Positions 26,901-34,217 of a stretch of DNA of 64,000 bases are shown here, one piece after another. Position 1 is the first letter of the stretch; every line of letters starts with the position of its first letter. The stretch comes from Virgibacillus_O sediminis. GTDB taxonomy: Bacteria > Bacillota > Bacilli > Bacillales > Amphibacillaceae. The translations under genes and the position numbers were made by a program. Where the stretch lies: the NCBI RefSeq assembly GCF_042643265.1, contig NZ_JBHRRZ010000017.1, positions 186,001 to 250,000 on the forward strand. Reading direction: 5' to 3'. The notes below the pieces were generated by a model. It was not told where the DNA came from. It made no database searches and saw only the letters and a list, made by a program, of their open reading frames with translations.

Positions 26901-26929
26901 CACTCCACTCCTTGTCTCCTAAAAGTCCA

Positions 26930-27078
26930 AGATGATAATGGAGATCCCTATCAGGTCCTGTCGCCTGGAACCCAAGAGCATTTACATGCTGGCGGGGCAT
27001 CTACAGGAAATGGAGGTGCTGTTCCGGCAGTGATAGGACGCATCAGGGACTCCATGTTATTGTGAGGTATTCCCTGAT
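26930..27078. other. Unassigned region with paired segments
   Basis: Lies between codA and the DUF378 gene. CCTATCA near 26950 can pair with TGATAGG at about 27031-27037; inside it CCTGGAAC faces GTTCCGG, and AGCAT faces ATGCT. A further 8-bp pair is at 27042-27049/27071-27078. Three overlapping frames are open but none has a ribosome site. It could be a structured RNA or a decayed gene; no known riboswitch class was recognised. Confidence 0.35.
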
Positions 27079-27114
27079 ACTCTCCTTCCTAAACAAATAC
27101 CGCTTTGCTTTCAA

Positions 27115-28386
27115 TTAGTTCCTATTAAAGTCTATATTCTCAGGCGATTCTCCCAGCAGAATAGAGGTCCTGCCCGGATCGGTTTCCGCAATCTTTTCTC
27201 CCCGGCGATAGGAATACAGCACCTTGGCTTGCCTGCGTACTGCCTCATATTCGTTCTCCGCATCCAAGATGATAAAGTTGGCCGGCTTACCGGTTTCTAT
27301 TCCATAGCTGTCCTCGATATGGAGAGTTTTCGCACTGTTCTTGGTAATGAAATCCACTGAGCTGACGATTTCATCATATCCCATCAATTGGGCTGCATGG
27401 ATGCCCATCTGGAGCACTTGAAGCATGTTTCCTGTCCCCAGTGGATACCATGGATCAAAAATATCATCATGCCCAAAGCTGACATTCATACCTGCCCCAT
27501 GTAATTCCTTCACACGGGTAAGGCCCCTTCTTTTCGGATAGGTATCAAATCTCCCCTGCAAATGGATATTAACAAGCGGGTTGGAAACGAAATTTATCTC
27601 CGACATCTTCAGCAGACGGAACAATTTTGAGGTATAGGCATCATTATAAGAACCCATTGCTGTTGTATGGCTTGCGGTCACTTTTGAACCAAGCCCCCGT
27701 TCATAAGCCTCCTTGGCAACTACCTCGACAAACCGGGACTGCTCGTCATCTATCTCATCACAGTGGATATCGACCAGACGGTCATATTTCTCGGCAAAAT
27801 AAAAGGCGGTCTTCAGGGATTCCACTCCGTACTCCCTTGTAAATTCAAAATGGGGAATGCCACCTACGACGTCAGCTCCCATTTTGAGAGCTTCTTCAAG
27901 CAGTTCCTTTCCTTTCGGGAAAGAGGGTATTCCTTCCTGAGGAAAAGCAACCAACTGCAGGTCTACATAATCAGCCATCTCTTGCTTCACTTCCAACATC
28001 GCTTTCATCGCTGTTAACTCCGGGTCCGTCACATCCACATGGGTACGGACATATTGGATGCCCTGGGCAATCTGCCATTTCAATGCAGTTTTTGCCCTTC
28101 TTTTCACATCCTCGCCCGTTAGGGATTTCTTTCGCTCCGACCACCGCTGGATTCCTTCAAATAATGTTCCGCTTTGGTTCCATTCCGGCTCTCCTGCGGT
28201 GAGGGTCGTGTCCAGATGAATATGGGGCTCGACAAATGGCGGAAGAAGGAGGGATCCTCCTGCATCCAGCATCTTTTCTCTATCCTCCCAATGCCCGGCT
28301 GGACGGATCTCTCCAAAATTGCCATCCTTTATTTCTAGATCCCATAGGCCTTCCTGGTTCCTGAGTTTGGCATTTTTAATGATCAT
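27115..28386 (-). CDS. codA: Cytosine deaminase (amidohydrolase family)
   Basis: A 423-residue amidohydrolase converting cytosine to uracil and ammonia. Metal-binding HIHLD (about 57-61), THVDVTDP, VDIHCDEIDDEQSRF, ASHTTAMGSYN and FGHDDIFDPWYPLG are all in the order of E. coli CodA. It overlaps the permease stop by 11 bases, so the two genes are coupled as codB-codA. With the PyrR attenuator upstream, the pair salvages cytosine for UMP when pyrimidines are short. Confidence 0.92.
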   Translation of the reverse strand: MIIKNAKLRNQEGLWDLEIKDGNFGEIRPAGHWEDREKMLDAGGSLLLPPFVEPHIHLDTTLTAGEPEWNQSGTLFEGIQRWSERKKSLTGEDVKRRAKTALKWQIAQGIQYVRTHVDVTDPELTAMKAMLEVKQEMADYVDLQLVAFPQEGIPSFPKGKELLEEALKMGADVVGGIPHFEFTREYGVESLKTAFYFAEKYDRLVDIHCDEIDDEQSRFVEVVAKEAYERGLGSKVTASHTTAMGSYNDAYTSKLFRLLKMSEINFVSNPLVNIHLQGRFDTYPKRRGLTRVKELHGAGMNVSFGHDDIFDPWYPLGTGNMLQVLQMGIHAAQLMGYDEIVSSVDFITKNSAKTLHIEDSYGIETGKPANFIILDAENEYEAVRRQAKVLYSYRRGEKIAETDPGRTSILLGESPENIDFNRN

Positions 28387-29653
28387 TGATCAACTTCCTT
28401 TCTCCAGATAGAGTTTCCTCTGCTTTTTCTGTAAATCGGGATGCAGCCGCCATTCCTGCGACATAGATCAAGGCGGATGCCAGAAGACCGTTAATTGGTG
28501 GAATTCCAGGCACAAATCCTGCTGATGCCACGCCTCCAGCCCAGGCCGCCATGGCCACCCAGTTGACATTCTTGAATGTCATCGTCTGGTATGCCTGGTA
28601 CTTGCCTCTGCGCACCAGGAAGTAATCAGCAAGGATAATCGCTCCGATTGGCGGAAGGGCAGAGCCGAGAACGGTCAGGAATCCCATAAAATTCGTATAA
28701 AGCCACATAGCCAATAGTGTTCCAATGACCCCATTGAGAAGAACCAGTTTCCCTTTGGAGATTTTAGTAATATTTGAAAAACCTAACCCAGAAGCATACA
28801 GTGCATTATCATTGGTCGTCCAAATGTTCAAACCGAGGACCAAAATGGCCGGGATGATCAGCCCCTGGACAAACATAACCTCAGAAATATCCGCTAAACC
28901 GAAGGCAAAGCTGCCAATCGCACCGAACAGGAACATCAATGAATTTCCAATAAAGAAGGCAATAATTGTTGTACTTACGGCAGTCTTTCTTGTCTTTGAA
29001 AAACGGGCAAAGTCAGGTGTCAACGTACCGGCGCTGACAAATGATCCAATACAGATAGTCAATGCCGCAGCCAGCCCTATCGCCTCTGCCGGCTGGTAAT
29101 CCATCAATGCCTGGATTCCTCCGGCTGTTTCAGTTGCCTTTACTGCAGAAAAGCTTCCAAGGGTGGCAATTGCAGGCACTGCAATGATACTGAGCACCGT
29201 CAATGCTTTCATACCGAAGAAAGCAGTCACAGTCATTACCAGGCCAATCACAGCGATCAGCACATACACTTGGATTCCAGTTGCTTGAGCCACGGGGACG
29301 GCAAACATGGCTACCCCGACTCCGAACCATCCAACCTGTGTGGCCCCCAACAGAAGGGAGGAGATGTACGAACCCTTCTTACCGAAAGCATAACGTGCAA
29401 GCAGATGAGTAGATAAGCCAGTTTTGGCTGCAATATAGGCAAGTGCCCCCGTATAGGCGCCCAATACCAGATTCCCTATGAGGACAATCAATATAAATTG
29501 ACGGAATGTCAGGCCCATCCCCAATTCTCCACCTGAAAGCATGCTAGCTGAGAAAAACGTCAACCCCATCATGACGGCGAGCATTTTCCAAAAACCACGA
29601 CGACTTGCCTGCGGAACAGGCTGTAATGCAAAATCCTTATCCTGTTTAATCAT
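28376..29653 (-). CDS. codB: Cytosine permease (NCS1 family)
   Basis: A 425-residue membrane protein of twelve helices. NCS1 family blocks are visible: GLSTHLLARYAFGKKGSY (about 80-97), GWFGVGVAMFA near 110, and the TPDFARFSKTRK loop. It imports cytosine with protons or sodium and feeds the deaminase encoded next. GAGGAGGAATTAGG precedes ATG 29653. A 200-base leader with a PyrR site and terminator comes before it. Confidence 0.92.
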   Translation of the reverse strand: MIKQDKDFALQPVPQASRRGFWKMLAVMMGLTFFSASMLSGGELGMGLTFRQFILIVLIGNLVLGAYTGALAYIAAKTGLSTHLLARYAFGKKGSYISSLLLGATQVGWFGVGVAMFAVPVAQATGIQVYVLIAVIGLVMTVTAFFGMKALTVLSIIAVPAIATLGSFSAVKATETAGGIQALMDYQPAEAIGLAAALTICIGSFVSAGTLTPDFARFSKTRKTAVSTTIIAFFIGNSLMFLFGAIGSFAFGLADISEVMFVQGLIIPAILVLGLNIWTTNDNALYASGLGFSNITKISKGKLVLLNGVIGTLLAMWLYTNFMGFLTVLGSALPPIGAIILADYFLVRRGKYQAYQTMTFKNVNWVAMAAWAGGVASAGFVPGIPPINGLLASALIYVAGMAAASRFTEKAEETLSGERKLINDH

Positions 29654-29702
29654 CCTAATTCCTCCTCGTTTTTACTGGTACCGAGGAAGACGTTCGGCAG
29701 AT

Positions 29703-29820
29703 AATCAAAAGAGGCTCCCCGCCATCTGGCAGGAAGCCCCTTCTAAAGATACAGGCAGACTATAAACGTCACCTGTATCCCTATTAACCGCTGTCCTTGC
29801 CAGCCTCTCTGGACTGATTT
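29703..29820 (-). promoter_or_regulatory. PyrR-dependent attenuator of codBA
   Basis: The minus-strand leader carries a PyrR binding loop at about 29786-29820: key sequence TCCAGAGAGGCTGGCAAGG, matching the conserved UCCAGAGAGGYU core. A GATACAGG...CCTGTATC pair (29748-29779) may form the antiterminator. A terminator follows at 29703-29743, where GGGGCTTCCTGCC faces GGCGGGGAGCCTC before TTTT. High UMP should make PyrR bind and allow termination. This is the known pyr-operon mechanism, here on a salvage operon. Confidence 0.8.
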
Positions 29821-29847
29821 AAAGGTACCAGTATTAAATTACAGTAA

Positions 29848-29875
29848 TTATTACAGATATCCGCTAAGCTGTCAA
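29848..29875 (-). promoter_or_regulatory. Promoter of codBA
   Basis: TTGACA (29870-29875) and TAATAA (29848-29853) on the minus strand with 16 bases between. Transcription would start about 20 bases before the PyrR site. Confidence 0.65.
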
Positions 29876-29992
29876 CTGGAATCGAAATGGAATAGGCTGT
29901 TACAAACTTTGCAATTTTTCGGCAATTATGTTCTCGTTCACTATTCCACAGCGCTGAAACCGCAAACTGAACCGCCTGTCTCGGCGGACAGC

Positions 29993-30325
29993 CTAGCCCT
30001 CTTCTTCCTCCAGCATTGGGGGCATATGATGCTCATATCGGCCCAAATCCACTCTGCCACCGGTACTTACGTCTACTCCTTCTTCCTCCAGTAGGAACTT
30101 CTGCTGCTCGAACCCGCTTTCCCGGCGGATGGCAATTTCCCCCTTGGCATTGATAATCCGATGCCAAGGAAGATTGTATTTCCTGCTCATGGAATGCAGG
30201 ATCCTGACTACCTGTCTTGCCGCTCGCGGGCTTCCCGCTGCCCTGGCAACCCCGCCATAGCTCATCACCTTGCCCGGCGGCACCTGCTTGATAATATGTA
30301 TCACGCGTCTGGTAAATGGTTTCAT
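29993..30325 (-). CDS. Alkyltransferase-like (ATL) DNA-repair protein
   Basis: A 110-residue protein with the MGMT DNA-binding fold. The acceptor Cys of PCHRV is replaced by Trp: LPWHRIIN, Trp54. That makes it an ATL protein, which binds O6-alkylguanine and flags it for nucleotide excision repair instead of transferring the alkyl group. The start PPGKVMSYGGVARAAG and the Arg finger region SPRAARQVV are conserved. TAGGAGAG precedes ATG 30325. A Glu-rich tail ends it. Confidence 0.9.
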   Translation of the reverse strand: MKPFTRRVIHIIKQVPPGKVMSYGGVARAAGSPRAARQVVRILHSMSRKYNLPWHRIINAKGEIAIRRESGFEQQKFLLEEEGVDVSTGGRVDLGRYEHHMPPMLEEEEG

Positions 30326-30396
30326 TCAAGTACTCTCCTACGGCTTTTTATCCATTCTAACGCAGGTAAGCGACAGCATTCCAGGATCAGGAAAAA

Positions 30397-30419
30397 GGCG
30401 GGGGTGTTTTCACACCGCC
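30397..30419 (-). terminator. Terminator of the DUF3231 gene
   Basis: GGCGGTGTG pairs with CACCCCCGCC around AAAA, then TTTTTCC on the minus strand. Confidence 0.75.
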
Positions 30420-30434
30420 CACCTAATGAAAAAC

Positions 30435-30941
30435 TTATTCTGTTCCATGTTGATGAAGCGGAGGAGGGATCAGCCATCCTTTGTCCTTGTTCAGACGGAG
30501 AACCTTCCCTCCAAAAGCAGCAGTTTGTGTATGGAATTGACCGTACATCGCGATAATATCTTCACGGATACTCTGCCCCATCATTTTACTGGCTGAGACC
30601 AAGCTGGCAGCCGTGTTAGCTGAGAGAGCTGCAGCAATTTCCGGATCTTGGAAGCGTGCCCCTGCTGGGATTTCATCCAGACTGGCCTGTGGCCTCTCTG
30701 GAGGTGCCGGCGGAAGGCCTACTCCATTTTCCTTCAAAAAGGTTTCCTGCTGCTTTACCTCTTGCTGTCCCATTTGAATTGCTTCTTTTATCAATTGAAC
30801 GAGGTCCTCATCACCAGCATGGTTAACCATTGTCTGGTACCCTGCAATCATTTGGTGGGTAGCCAGTACAGATGCCCATATGCCATACACTTCACCATAA
30901 TGCATTGGTTCATCCTGAGGGTTTCCACTCATAACGCCCAT
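30435..30941 (-). CDS. DUF3231 family protein, single domain
   Basis: A 168-residue helical protein (DEPMHYGEVYGIWASVLATHQMIAGY, of which HYGEVYGIW is the clearest part) of the DUF3231 group common in Bacillaceae, thought to have a ferritin-like helical bundle. Function unknown. The open frame starts at 30977, but AAGGAGGATGGCA fits ATG 30941. A two-domain relative lies at 60526-61554. Confidence 0.7.
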   Translation of the reverse strand: MGVMSGNPQDEPMHYGEVYGIWASVLATHQMIAGYQTMVNHAGDEDLVQLIKEAIQMGQQEVKQQETFLKENGVGLPPAPPERPQASLDEIPAGARFQDPEIAAALSANTAASLVSASKMMGQSIREDIIAMYGQFHTQTAAFGGKVLRLNKDKGWLIPPPLHQHGTE

Positions 30942-31056
30942 TGCCATCCTCCTTGCAAATTCATATTTTGTGCCCAATCACCTTTGTACGCACACGGTTA
31001 GCTTTTGTGATTTGGATGAATTTATGTATATCGATGGCATGAACTAGTGAATCCGC

Positions 31057-31656
31057 TTACTTAAGCCAGCCCTTTTCCTTAAAAATGGAAATTGCTTCTA
31101 TCCGGTTGCCCGCTCCCAGTTTATCCAGAATGACGGACACATAATTACGAACCGTACCGTTTGTCAAATACAGCTCCCCCGCAATTTCTTTCGTGGTTTT
31201 CCCTTCCGCAATGAGCCTGATCACCTGTTCTTCACGCTCGGTCAAAGGGTTTTCCTCCTGATAAACAAGATCGACCAGCTCTGGAGCATACACTCTTCTC
31301 CCAGACATGATTGTACGGATAGCACCGGCCAATTCCTCGCTTGGACTGTCTTTCAAAAGATATCCACTGACACCAGCTTTTCTTGCACGTTCAAAATACC
31401 CTTTGCGGGCAAAGGTGGTCAGGACAATGACCTTGCAAGGATCGTCCTTCAGCTCCTCTGCCGCCTCCAATCCGCTTTTTACCGGCATTTCGATGTCCAG
31501 CAGGCATATATCCGGGTTGCATTCCTTTACCAGTGACAGTGCTTCCTCACCATTCCCTGCTTTGCCTACTACTTGAATATCCTCTTCAAGGTCAAGAAGA
31601 GCTCCCAAAGCACCGAGCAGCATTCCTTGGTCCTCCGCAATCACAATCCGAATCAT
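31057..31656 (-). CDS. desR: Response regulator DesR
   Basis: A 199-residue NarL/LuxR-type regulator. Phosphoacceptor Asp54 in CLLDIEMP; the helix-turn-helix near residues 150-180 contains EGKTTKEIAGELYLTNGTV. It is placed as desR because it follows a DesK-type kinase and a desaturase in the order des-desK-desR of B. subtilis. Phosphorylated DesR would activate des when membranes stiffen in the cold. The gene is 15 bp after desK. Confidence 0.9.
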   Translation of the reverse strand: MIRIVIAEDQGMLLGALGALLDLEEDIQVVGKAGNGEEALSLVKECNPDICLLDIEMPVKSGLEAAEELKDDPCKVIVLTTFARKGYFERARKAGVSGYLLKDSPSEELAGAIRTIMSGRRVYAPELVDLVYQEENPLTEREEQVIRLIAEGKTTKEIAGELYLTNGTVRNYVSVILDKLGAGNRIEAISIFKEKGWLK

Positions 31657-31671
31657 TGCTCCATACCTCCT

Positions 31672-32793
31672 TTACTCTTTGCTTGTGGAAATCGGAACAT
31701 GTATATCCAGCAATGTTCCTTCTGACCCAATAAGTTCCAGTTTCCCATTCACAAATTCCAGCCTTTCCTTCATGCCCCTAATACCATTTTTCTCGACCAA
31801 TGGAGTTTCGGATATGCCGATTCCATCATCCTTTACACGGAGGGTGACTTCTGCAGGGGACTCTTTCACCCAGACATGGCATACCGAAGCTTGGCTGTGC
31901 TTGGCTACATTATTAATAGCCTCCCTAAGGCACATGCTGAGCACATTTTCTATAAGGAGGGAGGAGTGGTGCAATTCCGTCTCCCCATGCAGGTGGAAGT
32001 CAATTCCAGCAGCCGCCAGCAGTTCCTTCACCCGAAGGATCTCCTCATCCAGCCGAGCCCCTTTCATATTGGAGACCATTTCACGCACTTCTTTTAAAGC
32101 GGTTCTTGCAGTTTGATGGATATCTCCTATCTCCGCTTTCGCAGCCTCTGGTTTGGCAGTGATCAGCTTTGCCGCCAAATCACTTTTGAGTCCGATCAGG
32201 GAGAGCTTCTGGCCCAGCGTATCATGCAGATCACGGGCAATCCGCTCCCTTTCTTCCACCACAACCAGCCGGGAGATCTTCTCATTGGCAGCTTCCAGCT
32301 CTTCTTCCAGCCTTTCCCGCCTATTCCGATGGTAAAGGACAGGGGGAAGCAGGATAACACCGATGACAGCAATCGTAATGAATGGAAGCTGGGAAGTGAA
32401 AATCTCACTTTGGGTAAACACACTCACACCTACTGCAACGATGGTGAACACCAGATAAACGACATAAAGGGCAGTAAATCCCCCTTTATGTTGGATATTT
32501 CCAATATAAAAGGCCAAAAACAGGGCGAAATACACATAACCCCAAATGACAGTCATCACCGTGCTGATAAGAATATTGATACTGACAGATAAATAAACAG
32601 TCCACGTCCGTTCTCGTGAAAGAAAAGAAACCCGGTATGTACCGAAAAAAAGGAGAATCATAAAAATCCCAAGTACGATTTCAAGGGTGGATGATGAACG
32701 GAATACAAAATAAAATGGCAACAAGCAAAAGATAATCCACGCAAAAGCGCTAAGGCCTGTATTTTTCGGTATAATATGGTACCAGCTCTGCAT
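31672..32793 (-). CDS. desK: Thermosensor histidine kinase DesK
   Basis: A 373-residue membrane kinase. About five helices occupy residues 10-155, then a coiled linker and the HisKA_3 domain with His190 in RDLHDTLGQKLSLIG. The ATP-binding domain carries NVAKHSQA and DDGIGI, and GIRGMKERLEFVNG. It senses membrane thickness or order and phosphorylates or dephosphorylates DesR. It lies 77 bp after des, with a hairpin in between that should reduce read-through. Confidence 0.9.
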   Translation of the reverse strand: MQSWYHIIPKNTGLSAFAWIIFCLLPFYFVFRSSSTLEIVLGIFMILLFFGTYRVSFLSRERTWTVYLSVSINILISTVMTVIWGYVYFALFLAFYIGNIQHKGGFTALYVVYLVFTIVAVGVSVFTQSEIFTSQLPFITIAVIGVILLPPVLYHRNRRERLEEELEAANEKISRLVVVEERERIARDLHDTLGQKLSLIGLKSDLAAKLITAKPEAAKAEIGDIHQTARTALKEVREMVSNMKGARLDEEILRVKELLAAAGIDFHLHGETELHHSSLLIENVLSMCLREAINNVAKHSQASVCHVWVKESPAEVTLRVKDDGIGISETPLVEKNGIRGMKERLEFVNGKLELIGSEGTLLDIHVPISTSKE

Positions 32794-32825
32794 GATCGCC
32801 TCTCCTCCTATTTGTTAAAAGTATA

Positions 32826-32858
32826 TCAAAAAAATGCCCTTTCCCAATGGGAAAAGAC
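32826..32858 (-). terminator. Hairpin/terminator between des and desK
   Basis: On the minus strand CTTTTCCC pairs with GGGAAAGG around ATT, followed by GCATTTTTTTG. It would separate inducible des from constant desKR expression. Confidence 0.7.
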
Positions 32859-32870
32859 ATCCATGTATGG

Positions 32871-33923
32871 TTACTTTTCCTGCAGTGTTGTAATCTGACT
32901 GCTAACCTGCAGGCTTATTTTTCTCTTTTTCAAACGGTCCTTAATCTCCCGAAAGCTGACAAACGTCTTATTATCTTCATCATACAGCCGGAAACGAATG
33001 GACTTCAAACTGGAAGCAAAGGTGATGGTTGTCGCCTTTTCAAGCGGCGGCGTAGAATCATGCGCTTCTTCCAGATGATAATTCGGCACCTTTGGACTGA
33101 GGTGATGGACATGATGGAATCCAATACTTCCAGTAATCCATTGCACCACTTTAGGAAGCTTATAGTAGGAGCTTCCATCTACTGCAGCCTTGACGAAATC
33201 CCATTCATCCTCGTTCTCAAAATAGGAATCCTCAAATTGATGCTGTACATAGAACAGCCAAATACCTGCAGCCCCTGCTACGAACATGATAGGCATCTGT
33301 ATCAAGAGAAATGCCTGCCAGCCGATTGTCCAGATCAACAGGGCGTAAATGGCAGCAATGGAAAAGTTGATCAAATAGGTATTCCATTTTTCTTTCGACT
33401 TCGGGTTTTTTCGATTAAAGCGGTTGGATATCAAGAAGAGATACAGTGGGCCCAGGCCGAACATAACGAATGGATTGCGATAAAGACGGTAGGCCAGCCT
33501 GCCCCATAGGGAGGCATTAATATATTCTTCCACCGTCATCACCCAGACATCACCTGTCCCCCGCTTATCAAGGTTTCCACTGGTTGCATGGTGGATAGCA
33601 TGCTCCCTTTTCCATTTTTCAAAAGCAAAATGGGTGATGATTCCGGTAATCGTTCCAACTACCCGGTTCGCCTTGCCACTCTTAAAAAAGGATCCATGTG
33701 TGCAGTCATGGAAGATAATGAAAATACGGATGACGAACCCTGCAGCCACTACCGCCAGCGCCACACCAAGCCATACGGAAATGGATAGGCTCTTATATGC
33801 AAGAAACCAGAGGAATAAAAATGGCAGGATTGTGTTGATAAGCTGAATAACCCCTGTTTTGGTATCAGACTTCGCAAATGCAGCAACACTTTTCCTCAAC
33901 TGTGCTTGTTTTTGTTTACTCAT
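32871..33923 (-). CDS. des: Acyl-lipid fatty acid desaturase Des
   Basis: A 350-residue membrane di-iron enzyme that puts a cis double bond (Delta5 in B. subtilis) in phospholipid acyl chains. The three His boxes are HDCTHG, HAIHH and HHVHH, with four membrane helices around them. GGAGGCTATT favours ATG 33923 over the upstream start at 33944. It heads the des-desK-desR cluster and has a palindromic candidate DesR site upstream. Confidence 0.93.
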   Translation of the reverse strand: MSKQKQAQLRKSVAAFAKSDTKTGVIQLINTILPFLFLWFLAYKSLSISVWLGVALAVVAAGFVIRIFIIFHDCTHGSFFKSGKANRVVGTITGIITHFAFEKWKREHAIHHATSGNLDKRGTGDVWVMTVEEYINASLWGRLAYRLYRNPFVMFGLGPLYLFLISNRFNRKNPKSKEKWNTYLINFSIAAIYALLIWTIGWQAFLLIQMPIMFVAGAAGIWLFYVQHQFEDSYFENEDEWDFVKAAVDGSSYYKLPKVVQWITGSIGFHHVHHLSPKVPNYHLEEAHDSTPPLEKATTITFASSLKSIRFRLYDEDNKTFVSFREIKDRLKKRKISLQVSSQITTLQEK

Positions 33924-34000
33924 AATAGCCTCCGATCGTATCAATCAAAATTTCTCTATTTTAAGCATACCCTTGAACACCTTTCTTATGAAGGCATAAC

Positions 34001-34029
34001 TGTCAGGACCTCAACATGACAAATGTCAT
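34001..34029 (-). promoter_or_regulatory. Candidate DesR operator upstream of des
   Basis: A perfect 6+6 palindrome ATGACA-AA-TGTCAT (34016-34029) and another TGTCA half-site at 34001-34005, about 80-105 bp before des. Position and TGACA/TGTCA symmetry suit a DesR dimer pair; I cannot confirm the exact B. subtilis consensus. Confidence 0.5.
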
Positions 34030-34154
34030 ATTATCTGATTTGGGAACAAAGGATACAGTACAGTAACGTACGGAGGCGAAACCTCTGAGAGGCATCTGAG
34101 CTGGATATGGCTGCATTGTTATAGATAATGACCGAAAGATTCATTCTAATATCT

Positions 34155-34197
34155 ATACAAAAAACAAGCACATGGGCATGATACTTTACCCTGTGCT
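34155..34197 (-). terminator. Terminator of ypvA
   Basis: On the minus strand CAAGCACAGGG pairs with CCCATGTGCTTG, then TTTTTTG. Confidence 0.8.
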
Positions 34198-34217
34198 TGC
34201 CTCTGTTAGACGCGGCC

